Shown here: positions 9,592 through 22,520 of the stretch, piece after piece
How the letters are laid out: each line of letters starts with the position of its first letter
Numbering within the stretch: position 1 is the first letter of the stretch
Assembly (NCBI GenBank): GCA_022605955.1
Contig: JAKCOZ010000021.1
Coordinates: forward strand, 12,010,501-12,074,500
DNA length: 64,000 nucleotides
DNA from: Rallus limicola
Lineage: Eukaryota > Chordata > Aves > Gruiformes > Rallidae
Direction of reading: 5' to 3'
Notes under the pieces: generated by a model
The model's input: only the letters and a program-made list of their open reading frames with translations
Databases searched by the model: none
Told to the model about the DNA's origin: nothing
Position numbers and translations under genes: made by a program

Positions 9592-12500
9592 GTAACAAAA
9601 ACCGCTCAGCCGGGCCCCCAGGGAAGAATCACCTCCGGTCCCCAGGGCATCCCCTGGCCTGGGGAGGACCGATGCACTCTCCAGGGGAGCAAGGGGCTTA
9701 TCCCCAGGGCTGGAGAGGGCAGCAGCGTGTGGCTGGGTAGCAGTTCTGTACCGCGGTTCTGCTTTTTAACAGCATCTGCCTGGGGAGGGGATGGAGATGT
9801 GTGTTTGGGGGGAGGGCGGGGGGGCTCAGCCATATCCTATTTTTGCTTTGGGATCGCGGCTTGCATCAGGACCCACCTCGGCTTTGTGCTCGCTCACAGC
9901 CCCACTCCAGCGTAGCCAGCAGTGCAGACAAAGGCTGAGCCAGGCCCCGGGACCACCCTGCCGCCGGGAAAATGATAGGCAGCCCCCCAGCAGCCCCCAG
10001 TGCGCAGCAATGTTTTGCCCGTGACATTGCAGCAGCACCCTGGAAATCCAATTCCTGGGGTGCCTCAGCTCCGTGCCAGCCTCGTGGGGCTGAACAGCGA
10101 GAAATCCCATTTCCCGGGCAATAGTAAACGCTCCCCCGTGCAGTGCAGCAGCTGTGTAGCAAACCCAGCCTTCTCCGGGCCCCAGCCCCCTGTCACTCCC
10201 ATGCCATTACACGGGGAACAGGCTTTTCAGAGGGGTGAGGGGGGAACACAAAAGTTCCCCCGGTGCAAGGGTCCCCTCCAGCCCCGCGGGGAAGGAGGCC
10301 AAGGGCAGAGCCGCACGTTGCTGCTGGCGGGCACAGAGAGGGGAGGACGCCCATCGCAGCGGGGTAGCCACACATGGGAGTCTAACGGGCTTCCGACCCG
10401 CTCCGGTGAGGGGTGCTCGGCCCCGGCTCCCCCGCCTCACGCTCGGCCTGCTGCTATTGTTGTCTCGATCGCTGGGCCACCAGCAGCACAAGGCCATGGT
10501 GAAGGTGCTTTTTGTACGGGGTGGGGGCTTCCTCCAGCCCAGCCGGCCTCTGCAGGGCTGGGGACAGGGCAGGGCCCATTGAGAGCCCCAGTGCCCGCTG
10601 GCTCTACTGAGAGCCTGGCTTTTGAGGTCACCGGCAAGGAAAGAGCGCTTGCTGGAAGGCGGGTGAGCACGAGCTGGTGTGATGGACGTGGTGGGGTAGG
10701 AAACAGAAGGGGCTGAACAGGAACCCTCTGCAGAGGAGGTTTACTGGGAGCTGGATGCAAGCAACAAAGCTTTTTGGATGCAGCCTCCGGGGTGCTGGTG
10801 GGGCGAGGTTGTAGGAAGGACCCTGAGCCTCCCCTCTCCTCGATCTGGCCACCCCTGCAAGGGGATTTGCAGAGTTTTACAGCTGGTGGTTTTTTATGCA
10901 AGATTCATTCAGCCGTGTCAGCACCATCCAGACTGGCTTGGGGCGAGGGGGCAGGAACATTTCATCACCCCTGGCTGGGACCCCTCCTCATGGTGCTGCC
11001 AAGGGCTCCCCTCATCCACAGGCACTAGGGGTATCCCAAAAGTTGATGCCCTCCTACCTCATAGGTGCCTTTGGCCTCAGCTCTTGGTAACAAAGCAGGG
11101 AGTTTGGAGACAGCCACCCTGGGTGGTCCTGCCAGGCTTTATCCATCAGCCAGGAGGAAAATGCCAAGAGCAAGTTACAGCTGAGGGACCCAGCTTTTCC
11201 TTGTTTGGCTTTAAAAGGAAAAATTAATTTGCCAGCCCTGTAAATAATTAATGACTAATTCCCTAGGAACTCTGAAGTACTCATAGAAAAGCTTATATTT
11301 GTTAAGTTGTATTTTTAGCTGCTGCTAGTTGGAGGAAAGCAAGTGCTTGTCCCTCATTCAGCAGTCCTGAGAAACATGGCTGTCTCACATCCCCCAAGGG
11401 GTTTCTGTGGCCTGTTTGAGATACTTAGCTCAGAACAGCACTCAGGCTTTTATAACCCAGGAGCCTAAAATGCCATCCCTGAGCTCACATTCACCACTCT
11501 CTCAAGCATAGAGCAGAGCATCAGAACCAGCCTCAAGGGCTGGCCTTGAGGCAGCAAGGATGATAACCCATATCCAGCCCCACTCCCACCCACTCCTTCC
11601 CCTCCATACCCCTGGGCCTGTCTTTCCCACCCATGAGATGGGTGGGTGCCACCCCAGCAATGCCACTCACTAGCCTGGGGCTGAGGGAGGGCAGTGACAG
11701 GCAGTGTCCCAGGCCAGCAGCAGCAGAACAGAAAGGATGACACACAGGGGCTGCCTGAAAGCCCTCATAAGACAGAACCTTCCCCCTGACCAAAACACAC
11801 CTCGTAAAGCCAGTGTCCCCACTCAAGCACAAGACATACCTGAGTTAGCATCCAGGCCTCCCTCAGCCAAGCAACAACACTCCCTGAGCACAAAACACAC
11901 TTACTACAACCTCTACTCCCCCCTTCCTCCTGGGTTAAATGCTGAGTGATGCTGCCCACCCCCCCACCTCCAGCAGCATCGCTGATCCTCCCCAGCTGAG
12001 GAGCTGCTGCCTCCCCCTGCTACCTGCTGTGGAGGGAGCCTCTCAGCCCCCATCCCCTTGCCTGCACCAGTGACCAGAGGGAGGAAGATCCTGCAAAATT
12101 AGGATGGGTTTGGGTCTCCCTCATTTGCTGGGAAGGGGGATCCTCACTTGGCTGCTTGGACTTTGCAGCTGCCCCATGCTAAGAGCTGCTTGGCTTCTCG
12201 CAGGACGAGCTGTGTCCTGGCACATCACTGGGTGTAAGGGATAGGGGAGGCCCAGGCAGCTGCGATGGGGTGGCGGTGGAGCTCACAGGGTGCTTTGAGG
12301 GCTCTCGCGGCTGGCTCAGTGAGTGGGGCTGAGCCCTTTCTCCCCGGCCTCTTGCCCCAGGTGCGGTTGGTCATCGCGGAGAAGGGGCTGCCCTGCGAGG
12401 AGCGGGATGTCAGCATGCCGCTGATGGAGCACAAGGAGCCCTGGTTCATGCGCCTCAACCTGGGGGAGGAGGTGCCCGTCATCATCCACAGGGACAACAT

Positions 12501-15500
12501 CATCAGTGATTACAACCAGATCATCGACTACATGGAGAAGAACTTCACGGGAGGTAAGGGAGTGGGTGGGCTGTTCCTCAGGGGAAACTCAGGACTAATC
12601 CAAGTGCTGTTTGCCAAATGCACCCACTTTTTCCTTTAAAGCTTCACATTTACCCTAGAAGAGCAGCAAACTACCAGCCCTCTCCAAACTTTTCCATGAA
12701 AATGAAGGATTTCCAGCAGAAATTCCCAAATGTCCCTTGACCGTGCTGCTGGGGGACTGTGGAGGGGTCATAGCAGGGTCCCTCCTTTTTCTGCCTTGGA
12801 GGCCATGCTCCCAAACCAGACTATTTCCTCCTGTCTCCACGGTGCTTCACCAGAGCCATGGCTGGGGTATGGAGTGTGGGAATGCTTCTGGGTTTGGCCA
12901 CCCTTAGGGCAACAGTATAACCCCCCAGTGATGCCCAGTAAGTGGCCCTGCAGGGAGAAGGTGGGTTTAAGTGGGGTGCTGCTGCCCCTCTCCCCTTTCT
13001 CGATGAGCCCTGGGCTGTAGGCAAGGGACTTTGTCACCCCCAGTGCCACTGTGCCTCAGAGAAAACTGCCTCCTTAAAGTCAACCAAAGCCAGTGGTGCT
13101 GGGAACCATGGGAGGATGATGTGACACAAACCCAAAGGAAGGGACAGCTGGGAGAGGGAAGCTCATATTCCCCCCAGAGCAAGGCTGCAGTCAGAGGCTG
13201 GGCAAGTCCAGTGCACAGGGATGCTGAGACAGCGCTCGAAGGCAGCTCTTTGCAGGACTGCTGCAGCAAGCAGCCTCTGCCCAACATCTCACGTCCCTTT
13301 GCCCTCGTTTCCCCAAACCTGCAGGCTGGCAGGCTGGGATGCTCCACTGGGGAGGCTTCAAAGCTGAGCAGGGAACTCGGGCTGTGCCATCATGATGCTC
13401 GCCCCAGCATCCATTCCCCTTGCAACAGAGACATCAAAAACATCTCAAAATAACTCCTAAGGCAAGGGCGTCTTGCCAGCTCAGCTGCTGTCCTCTCCCG
13501 GCCCCGCTGCGGTGGTGCTGCTCAGCAGAGGCGTGATGCTTGCTGGCTGGTGGGGCAGCAGGGACAGGGCAGCCAGGAGGAGCCCGTGCTGGCAGCAGCT
13601 CCTGGGAAGCAGGAGCCAATTCCCTGCCCACTGGCAGCCCAAGGGCCAAGGGACAGTGGGGATCATCGATCCATAGGGTTGCCGTCCCCACACCACTTTG
13701 CCCAGTCTCTGCAAAGGGCAGCTGGTCCGGCATATGTGACAACAGGCTGTCCCCAGCGGGAGAGGGACACAGCGCTGCCATGTGCTGGGAAACTCCTGTC
13801 ATTGAGATTACCCGGGCAGGTGCAGTTTCTGTACCTTTCTGCTGAGAAACAGAGCAGGGAAGCTGCTGGGAAGAGGGGACAGAGCATCACTCCCTGGGAA
13901 GCTGCCGGGAAGAGGGCACAGAGCATTGCTCCCTGCTGCTCGCTCTGCCCTGGGCCATCGCCCACCAACACAGGCTGCTGCAGGCATCACCAGGCTGCCA
14001 TGGCATTGGTCCAAGGGGGAATCACCCACCTCCCCAGAATGTGCCAAGCTTGAAAATGTCTTTACAAGAAGGAGTTTTCACTGAGTTGTGCTTTCCCCTG
14101 GGCTGGCAGCATGCTTACACCCACACTGAGGGGTGGCTGTCCACAGAAGGTGACGTGACAAGCGATGGCTTTTCACCAACAAAGCAGTGAGCAGTGGCAA
14201 TAAGCTGCCTTTGAGGGTGCTTCTCACTGGGGTACAGCCACGCAGCCCCAAGAAACCACTGATGGGTCAGCTGGTGGCAAGGCATCTTGGAGCCTGGGCG
14301 AGGGGCCCTTGCCAAGGCCTGTAGTCCCCAGCCTGTCCTTCTGAGCATCCCCCATCCCACCTCTGCAACAGCAGCCTGAAAGGGCAGGTCTGCTGTGACA
14401 TGCAGAGTGAACATTGTCCCACTGAAACACCTCCCTGGGACATGCTGAAGGACATGGAGCAGTGGCCAGCACGCCGCTATTTCTCTGTAGGTGCTCTGTG
14501 TCACTGCCGGACGGTGTAGTCACCCTGTGGATGAGCTGGTTCCCTGCCTTGGCACCAGCCCATCAGGAAGAATCACTCAGTGTATAGGTCAGTCGTTATT
14601 GTTTGTTCAGCCAGTTGTTTTCCTTGGGTGGAAAATCCCTGCTCACAGAGCTGGACTCCAGGCAGCACAGGCAGTGAGCAGCCTGTGGGCAGGCAGGAGG
14701 CACCGAAACCTCCCCTTGCTCAGGACACAGAGTGATCCTTGTCAGTCAGAACAACTTTACAGGGCCTACCAGCAGACACAGCCTCAAATTAGAGCTGCTA
14801 CGATATTTGCAATACAGGAGCTGCCAAAATTTCCCTGGCTCCTGCCCAGCTGCAGGTGCTGGCTGGCACGATGCTGCTTAGCCCAGGGCATTGCCAATGC
14901 CCACAGCCTTCCTCCTGCCACAGGACTGGGCAGGACTGTCACTTCAGGCTCCTAATCAAGGAGCCATGTTGGTCATGTCAGCCAAAGGCTGTGTCCATGT
15001 GCTGATGTGCCTTAACTCGGCCGGAGATGCTGGTGTGTGGTGAGCCCTGCACTGCGGATGGCACACAGGCAACTGGCTTTACTGAGTCCTGGTGGTAAAT
15101 TTACTCGCTATTAACTGCTATCTGAGAATGTCATAAACATTTATGATCCCATAAAAAAAAGGACCTGATATCCTTGGGGGAGCCAAGAGCAACGTTTTGC
15201 TCCTTGTGGTGTCATCTGCTGGGTATTTTGAGCTGAAAGTATAATAAAAAGATCAGGATACAAACTGCCATCCACAAAAGATGAATAAAAGCCAACAAGG
15301 TGAGGAGGAGCAGAGCTGGCTGGGCTGCAAGATGCTCCTGTGGATGAGCCACCAGCAGAGCACAGACTGAAGATGATGAGCTCTTTGGTCATCAGCTCCC
15401 TGATTATCCATTTTAAGTGTGGTTTTCAATGAAGCCCCAGAGAACTGGGTGCCTTGTTGCCACTGGTGTGAGGAGTACATAACCCCGGAGTCCCCTAACT

Positions 15501-18500
15501 CACATCCCCATGCTTTAGCTCTTTTTTGCCGAACAGGAAGATTTTGTTCCCCTCTGGAGAGGCGTGAAACCACGTTGCTGTACAGATTTAGGGGTTGCAG
15601 GTTTGCTATGCTGAGCTCTGGGGGACACAGAGGCTGCAGGGCTGCATAATGACACACAGACACATCCCTGGGGTCCAGGAGGTTTTCCATCTCTGTGCGT
15701 GGGCGCTGCCTGGCCAGGACGGGCTGCAGGGAGGGAGCAGAGCCGAGAGCGTGGAATATGGCTTTGAGTCCCTGCTCAGGGGCAGCTCGAGCCAGGGCTG
15801 CACGCCAGTGTCCCACACAGGCTAAGGAGAGTGTCCTGGTAACACCTTTCCCATGTCCCCTGCAGAAAATGTCACCCAGCTGATCCCGGAGCCGGGCAGC
15901 CTGCTGCACTCACGGGTGCTGCAGTACCGGGAGCTGCTGGACTCGCTCCCCATGGATGCCTACACGCACGGCTGCATCCTGCACCCGGAGCTCACCACCG
16001 ACTCCATGATCCCAAAGTACGCCACCACTGAGATCCGCAGTAAGTCACCTCTCCAGGGGGGCTGCCCAGGGCCGGCACCAGCGGGTCAGCTCCCCCAGCG
16101 CTTCGTTTAGGCTCCTCGTGGCTCCGCAGCCCAGCCAGTCTCCCCTTTCCACCAAGGTGGGCAGGGACAGAGCTGGGAAATGACAGAGCACGGCAAATCT
16201 GGGAGATGCATGCACCCTGTAGAGCCTTTCAAATCCTGGGGGTCTCCAGGCTCCCATGGGCCATGCATGCTTCTCATCCAGCTCTTCCTGGGCCACATCC
16301 ATTTGTTCCCTCTCCCTCCCATTGTTCTAAGGGCCAAGGTGGGTGACTACAGCTGGGCTGAGCTGCCAACAGCGGATGAATCGGTGTAAGACGGTACCTG
16401 ACCTTCAAGTGCTCATGAAACATTGATGATACTTAATATAACTCAATGGCAAAGATTGCTCCTGGAGAGAGTCCCTTACCAAAACAGTGCCCTTGATGGG
16501 AGGGCACTGGCATGTCCCGCCTCTCCCCTCCTTTAGGCTCTGGCCCCAGGCAGTGCCTGTAGCAAACACCGTTCCTTGACTGCTGTCCCTTCAGCTGTGT
16601 GGGTCATGGTTGATCCCTCCAAAACAGGATGCACTCATGCACAAAGAGTAATAGGCTGTTCTAGAGGTGCATCTCATGAGCTGCTCTACCTCTGCTGGCA
16701 CCCTGCACAAGGTGACATTGGGAAAGCAGCAAGTGTCACCTCCACCCTCAGACCCATCCCCTCCCCCAAAGGGTGCTGCTGGGATGGCTCCAGAGACACC
16801 TGCCTCACAACACTGCTCCAGCACTTTGCTGGGGTTCTTAAAATCAGCTTGCCATCCAAACCTCCTTGCTGGTGGCATTGCAAAGGAGGGGCTGTGGGCA
16901 GGGAGTGGGATGCCCCAGTTCCTCCCTAGCACATCTCCTACACCCAGATGATGGTTGGCCTTTCCTGTTGCAGTGGGTGCAGAGGCAAATCCTTGTAGTT
17001 GTGTCCCAAGGAGAAGGTGAACTGAACGCAAGGGTCTCCCAAGGGGAACAGGGAATGAAACCAGGGTGATATCCAGGCTTCCTTCCAAGTTACAGCCCCA
17101 GGAGAGCTGGCTGGGAGCATGAGCTTCAAGGCTTGTGGTAGAAAATGGGGAGTTTCACCATTTTGTGGCAGCCACAGCCAGCCATGGCACCTCCTGCACC
17201 TGTGTGTCAGCAAAGCCAAGCCCTTGTTGGAGGGCACAAGGAGGGCACAAGGAGGGAGAGACAGATGGTCCCTGCCAAGAAAAGATCTGGTAATTTATGT
17301 CATCTTTAAGGTGTTACTCTGCATCTTGTATTCTCTTCTTCCATCTACTCTGCCTCTTTCCCTCCAGCAGCAGCCTTGCACAAAGCCTTTCACATCCTCC
17401 CTGTGCCCTTGGAGGGTGGGAGGTGCATCTCTCCTGTGCTCACAATGGGCTCCACGCTATCAAACTGCATCTCCTGACACTGAGCTGGGGTGGGACAGCT
17501 TCATTTGGGAGGGAAACATCCCCTCTGTGTGCTCACACACAGGCAGCTGGCTTGGGCATCCCAAAGGATCAACCTGCTGGGGATGGAGCTGCAAGAACTG
17601 GGTTATAGGGAAGCTCAGGGATGTCCTTAAAACAGTAACAGCCAGACAGAGATCTGCTGGCAGCTCCAATATGAATCCAGCAGAGGAAATAGAGCTGAAC
17701 ACCAACTGCCCAAAACCCACAGAGCTGGGACTCACCAAGGTCAGGGAGGGGAATCTGCCCTACCCCCTGCCCTGCTGTGAGCAGAGGGGAGGGCTGAAGG
17801 AGCCATCCACACTTGGAAGGGTGTGCAATGCCCCAGTCACCTGCCTCTGTGGTGGCACAGTGGCAGAAAGCCATGAATTTGTCCCACTGTAGCTCTCTGG
17901 GGTGTTCTTGGTGTCACACCACGGTCTTGTATGTGGGACAGGGTGCTTTGCTATCTTTGCCAAGCCATCCCTACCCATCACACACAGCTCCCCCAGTCCC
18001 TCTGTCTGTCTGTCTGTCTCCTGCCAGGACACTTAGCTAATGCCAGCACAGAGCTAATGAAGCTAGATCATGAAGAGGAGCCACAGCTATCAGAGCCCTA
18101 CCTCTCCAAGCAGAAGAAGCTTATGGTGAGTGGGCCAAAGCCACACATAGGTCTGGGCTGGGGGCGGGGGTAGGGCTGGGCATCTGCTGCCATGTGTCCC
18201 TGCATAGTTGCAGGGACATGTATCCATCCATCTGTCCATCCCCTATCCTAACCCTGCTCTCCACCCAGGCCAAGATCCTGGAGCACGACAACGTGAACTA
18301 CTTGAAGAAGATCCTTGGTGAACTGGCGATGGTTCTAGACCAGATCGAGGCCGAGCTGGAGAAGAGAAAGCTGGAGTACCAAGGTAGGAGCAGGTCTGCC
18401 TTTGTGGGGTGTTTTCCAACACGAGGCTGGGGTGCAACACCAGGAGCAGCCGATGGCTTTGTACCTGATGACCATCCCCCACAGGGCAAGCACGGGTGGG

Positions 18501-21473
18501 GCCAGGGCTGCCACTGGGCTTTCCTGGTTGTGGGTGCACCTATGGCATTGCAGCCGTGGTCTTACTAACCTCCAGCCAAGCACCCCTGCTCCAGGGAGCC
18601 CACTCCCCCGTTGCCACAGGGACAGCGGGACCCCTGTCTTCATGGCTGCTCCATGCGAGCTCCAAAGACATCACAGGGTGGTGGTAGGTCCCCTCCACTC
18701 CAGCGAGGGGCTGACAGTGACAGATGCCTTGGCTGGCTCAGGACTGATCAGGCTGACCTTGGGCTCCTCCACTGTGAGGAGCTCAGGCCTTTGCTCGTCC
18801 CGATGCAAAGCCCCCTCCAGTCATGGGGCTGCAGCACGTCTGGGCAGAGCGAGGACTGGGAAACCCACAGGGAACGTGAGAGGCCCTGGGCAGGTGGGAG
18901 CCTTCACAGGACCTGCGTCAAACGCCAGCGGGTGGGAGAGAGCGACACCAGCCGTCCCCGACATCAAATGCGTGCTGCCCCGTCCTGCCAAGAGCCGTCC
19001 CAGTGCCCTGGCAGACAGGGATGTGGGGGCACAGCTGGGCGCCGCTTGTCCCGCTGTCACCCCAGGATGATGCCGTCATCCTCCCATCCCTGCCGCCAGC
19101 AAGGCGCAGAACCCAGCCCTGGGACAACCGGCAGCCGCCAGCACCGCGGTGCCAGGTCCAGAGCAGAGCCTAGACACGGTTAATCAGGGGGGCCCCACGG
19201 CTGTCCTTGCCCATGGGGAGCCGTGCGTCATGCTCCAGGCCACACCGAAGGGCCCTGGGAGGTGCCAGGGCCGGGCCCTGCAAGGCACCGGGTCAGAGAC
19301 CTGCTGAGAGCCCTGATGCATTCACAGTGACACCCTGCACTGCCCTAATTGCCTCAAATCAACACCCTCATTAATTGAGCTGAGAGCTGGGATAGCTCAG
19401 CAGAACTCAGCCTAATGAGGGGCCCTTGGAGGACATTGGGGGCACCTGGAGCAGAGGGGTGACTGCTGCTGCCAGCACCCGGGTGCTCCACTGCCTGCAC
19501 TCCTTATGCTTCTCCAGCCCCGGGCCCCTGAACATCCCTGCCATGCCCAGGGCCAGGTCAGGCTCTCAGCAGTGGGCACAAGCACCAGCCCTCTGGCAAC
19601 TTCCCAGGAGCCGCAGTGCAGCAGCTCTCCTCCCACGCAGCCCCAGCAATGCAGGCAGGGCAGGCAGGCAGAGGGTGGGAGATGCTGCAGGAGCCCAGGG
19701 TGACCCCCTGGCACAGGCACCCTGTGTGGCTCAGACAGGCTGATTCTTGCAGGGGCTGCTAGGATTACAAAGGGGACAAGTTGCCCTTGCCCAGGGCTTT
19801 GCCCCAGGGCACCTCACAACCAGGCAAGGCCCCCACAGAGGGTGCAAGCCTAGAGCCGGGAGGGGCAGGGCAAGTTCCCTCCCAAAGTCACCATCCTCCT
19901 TCACCCACAGCAGTGCCAGGAGCCAGACAAAAACTCCAGCCCCACTTCCCTTACCTCTAAGCCAAGCATCCTCACAGACCCAAGAGATCCTGACTACAAC
20001 ACCCCCACAATTCCTTAGCCACTGAAAACATTTATTCACTAATTAGGCACAGGCAATCTGTCCACTTGGGCTGTGCCTCTGTCAGGATCAGGCTGGCTGC
20101 CAAGCTGCTACAAACAAGGGCTACTAATCACCTGTAATTGCCCTGGCTTGGCCCCACAGGCAGCACCGGTGGGGCAGTGAAGGTGCTGCTCTCTCCCTTC
20201 CAGATACAGCAACCACAGGACACTGGAAGAACCCCCAAATTAGGGGTCTAGTGCAAAGCCAGTAGCTCAGGCTGGGTTGGGCCAGGTTTTATGACCCTTC
20301 TGTTATTCTTCCTTATCTGCACCTCCCTTTATCTGCCTCAGCTCCATCCCAGTCCTGCTCCTTAGCCTTTAAAGGACATTAGCACAGCATTTAACACTAT
20401 CCTGCTTGTCCCAGCTTGGTTTGTTCCTGGGCATCTCTCTCGTGAGGTTGCTTCCAGGGTCACCCCTTATCAGGTGCTGTCAGTGCCCAGCAATCACACC
20501 AAGCTTTGCCTCATCCAAAAACCTGGCTCTCAGCATGGATATGCTGCCAGGTTTGGTGTCCCAGAGCTGGGTCCCTGCTGCAGGAGAGGACTCAGAGGCA
20601 GCACCTCCCCAGCAACACACTGGGAGAACAGCCAGGCTGTGCCTGCAAACGTTTTTGATTCCTGAGGATTTCTTGCACCCCTAAAATAGGACAAGTTAAC
20701 ATGACACTCCCAAAAGAGCTGCCAGGACAGCCAAGGACAAATGCTGCTGCTCTAACATAGCACAAGGGGTCCCTGCACTGCACCTTCCCTTGAGTGGGGC
20801 CAAGGGCCCTTTTCCAGGGAACTCCCGGGTTCTGGAGGATGCCATGTCCTGCTCTAGACTTGGGAGAGAGGCACAGCTGGTTTATAGACAGTGATTTGTA
20901 TCTTCATGTGAGCTATAAATGATCATCTTGTATTCCCACCTTTGTGGCCCCACATGCCCTACATCATGAAGCCTGGTAGCTGGGGTCTGAACTCTTAGGA
21001 TATCGGGAGCTGAGAAAAACTACCCCCAGGCTACTGCAAGTGCTCCTGTCTTCCTGGGTCTTTTAAGCAAGCCCTTAGGTGCCCACCCAAGGGTTTCCTC
21101 TTACCCTACCCTGTCGCTTCTCTCTCCAGGGCAGAAGTGTGAACTTTGGCTCTGCGGATGCGTCTTTACTTTGGCTGATGTGTTGTTAGGAGCTACCCTG
21201 CACCGCCTCAAGTTTCTGGGACTCTCTAAGAAATACTGGGAAGATGGCAGCAGGCCCAACCTACAGTCCTTCTTCGACAGGATACAAAAACGCTTCGCCT
21301 TCAGGAAAGTTTTGGGAGATATACATACCACGCTCCTGTCGGCGGTGGTACCCAACGCCTTCAGGCTGGTCAAGAGGAAACCTCCCTCCTTCTTCGGAGC
21401 CTCCTTCCTGATGGGATCTCTGGGGGGAATGGGGTACTTTGCTTATTGGTACTTAAAGAAAAAATACATCTAG
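9412..21473 (+). CDS. GDAP1L1: GDAP1L1, ganglioside-induced differentiation-associated protein 1-like 1 (6 coding exons)
   Basis: The coding sequence is join(9412-9591, 12361-12553, 15866-16039, 18028-18125, 18269-18383, 21130-21473), 1,104 nt, 367 aa, the same length I recall for human. It is a GST-like protein of the GDAP1 family. The N-terminal thioredoxin-fold GST domain starts near residue 47 (LVLYHWTQSFSSQKVRL) and includes the EEVPVIIH motif. A family-specific insertion covers exons 3-5, followed by the GST C-terminal domain and a hydrophobic tail at about 343-362 ending in LKKKYI, which acts as a tail anchor in this family. GDAP1 sits in the mitochondrial outer membrane; the L1 paralogue is mainly neuronal and cytosolic and can move to mitochondria under glutathione stress (literature). 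Residues 21-44, acidic and Glu/Asp-rich, are the least conserved part. Convergent with FITM2 about 9.9 kb downstream. Confidence 0.97.
12361..12553 (+). CDS. GDAP1L1: GDAP1L1 exon 2
   Basis: Acceptor cttgccccag, donor gag|gtaagg, phase 1 exit. Encodes residues 61-124 (VRLVIAEKGL ... YMEKNFTG) of the GST N-terminal domain. Confidence 0.95.
13857..13934 (+). repeat. 39-bp tandem duplication in GDAP1L1 intron 2
   Basis: Two adjacent 39-bp copies (13857-13895 and 13896-13934) beginning gggaagctg and ending ctccct, differing at a few positions. This is an old local duplication; no function is implied. Confidence 0.85.
15866..16039 (+). CDS. GDAP1L1: GDAP1L1 exon 3
   Basis: Acceptor cccctgcag, donor a|gtaagt. 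Encodes residues 125-182 (ENVTQLIPEP ... YATTEIR), the start of the family-specific segment between the two GST domains, with the highly conserved MDAYTHGCILHPELTTDSMI block. Confidence 0.95.
17999..18020 (+). repeat. (TCTG)n microsatellite forming the exon 4 pyrimidine tract
   Basis: About five tctg units directly before ctcctgccag, the acceptor of GDAP1L1 exon 4. The repeat itself supplies the polypyrimidine tract. Confidence 0.85.
18028..18125 (+). CDS. GDAP1L1: GDAP1L1 exon 4
   Basis: Acceptor ctgccag, donor atg|gtgagt. Encodes residues 183-215 (R-HLANASTELMKLDHEEE ... KKLM). The first arginine is split over the junction. The polypyrimidine tract is a (TCTG)n repeat. Confidence 0.94.
18269..18383 (+). 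CDS. GDAP1L1: GDAP1L1 exon 5
   Basis: Separated from exon 4 by only 143 bp. Acceptor ccacccag, donor aag|gtagga. Encodes residues 216-253 (AKILEHDNVNYLKKIL ... KLEYQ), predicted helical and likely part of the interdomain loop. Confidence 0.95.
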
Positions 21474-22520
21474 TGCTGGCTGCTTGGTATTTAGTTTGGT
21501 GTCTCTGTGCTGTGTGAAATTATGATGAAGCCTCAGTAACTGTAATGAAATTTGAAGCAAGGTAATGAATAATTATATTGTTTAATGTAACATTCCATAG
21601 TCTAGAAGTAGAAACGTATACTGCAAGGAAATAAGACAACAACAACAATGTGTCAACTTGTAAATGCCTTTTTTAGGTTTAAGTATTCAACTCCAGCGTG
21701 AGGCTCGGGGTTTCACGGGCTCTGCCCTACCCACCGGGAAGCACCGCCGCTGCCCCCGGCACCAGCCGAGCTCCAGTGGGAGAGACGGGAACCCCGGGAA
21801 GTTTCCTGATGCCCAAGTTAACTAAGGGGACTGGGAGACTCGGTCCCGTTCCTTTGTGTTCGCTGGCCACATTTCACACGTGCAGGTAGTGGGGACTTTC
21901 TTCTTCTAGGAGGTGTCGTGTCGTGGTGTTCGGAGGCTGTCCTGGGAGCAGGGTGCAGTAGCTGGTTACAGTCAAGGTGGATTTGCATTCTTCAAAGTAT
22001 CCATTTTTTTAAATTATTTTCATTAAGAGGAATATTTTTTATTGAGCTGCTCTTAGAATGTACCCACTTTCTACGCCTGGGTTCGGTGGGCTTTTTTTTA
22101 AGGAATTTAATGTCTGTCTTTAACTGCTGCACTTTTTTCCTGAGCTAAATCATTTTGACTTCCATCCTGGATTTTGGCACGCGGAGGAGATTATTGTTTT
22201 AAGCCTTTTTGGCTCCATCTCTTGAGTTTTCTTTCACGGATTTGCAAAGCATCTCTCACCGACTGAGCCTGTCTGGACTCTGAAAAAAGTACGACCATTT
22301 TCAGAACTCTGCAGCACTTTCCTGAAGGCACTTTGGCTTTCGTTTCCATCGGGGGCTCTTTCTGGTCATTTCCTCGCTGTGTGTTTTCTTAGAGACACTT
22401 TGCACAGAATCACATCGATGACTTTTCTTGTGCCTTTTGCATGTGGGAAAGAATAACGGGCCTCACTGCTACTCGTGCTTTGGAAACTGAGATCCTCAAT
22501 AAACAGTATGGGAGGAGTTA
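21130..22520 (+). CDS. GDAP1L1: GDAP1L1 exon 6 (terminal; CDS 21130-21473, then 3'UTR)
   Basis: Acceptor ctctctccag. Encodes residues 254-367: the GST C-terminal domain with GCVFTLADVLLGATLHRLKF and the hydrophobic tail anchor, stop TAG at 21471-21473. The 3'UTR is inferred to run to the AATAAA at 22498. It has a GC-rich island (21,690-21,880) between AT-rich parts. Confidence 0.88.
22498..22503 (+). terminator. GDAP1L1: Candidate poly(A) signal of GDAP1L1
   Basis: AATAAA about 1.03 kb after the stop codon, the first canonical hexamer I noticed in the 3' flank. Usage is inferred. Confidence 0.5.

Noticed and set aside
13480..13520. REST/RE1-like half sites in GDAP1L1 intron 2
   Set aside because: gctgtcc and ggtgctg are present, but the spacing does not match the canonical or known expanded RE1 arrangements.
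17119..17892. 257-aa ORF on the plus strand inside GDAP1L1 intron 3
   Set aside because: It has no recognisable domain and lies wholly between two confident exons. There is no splice or promoter support.
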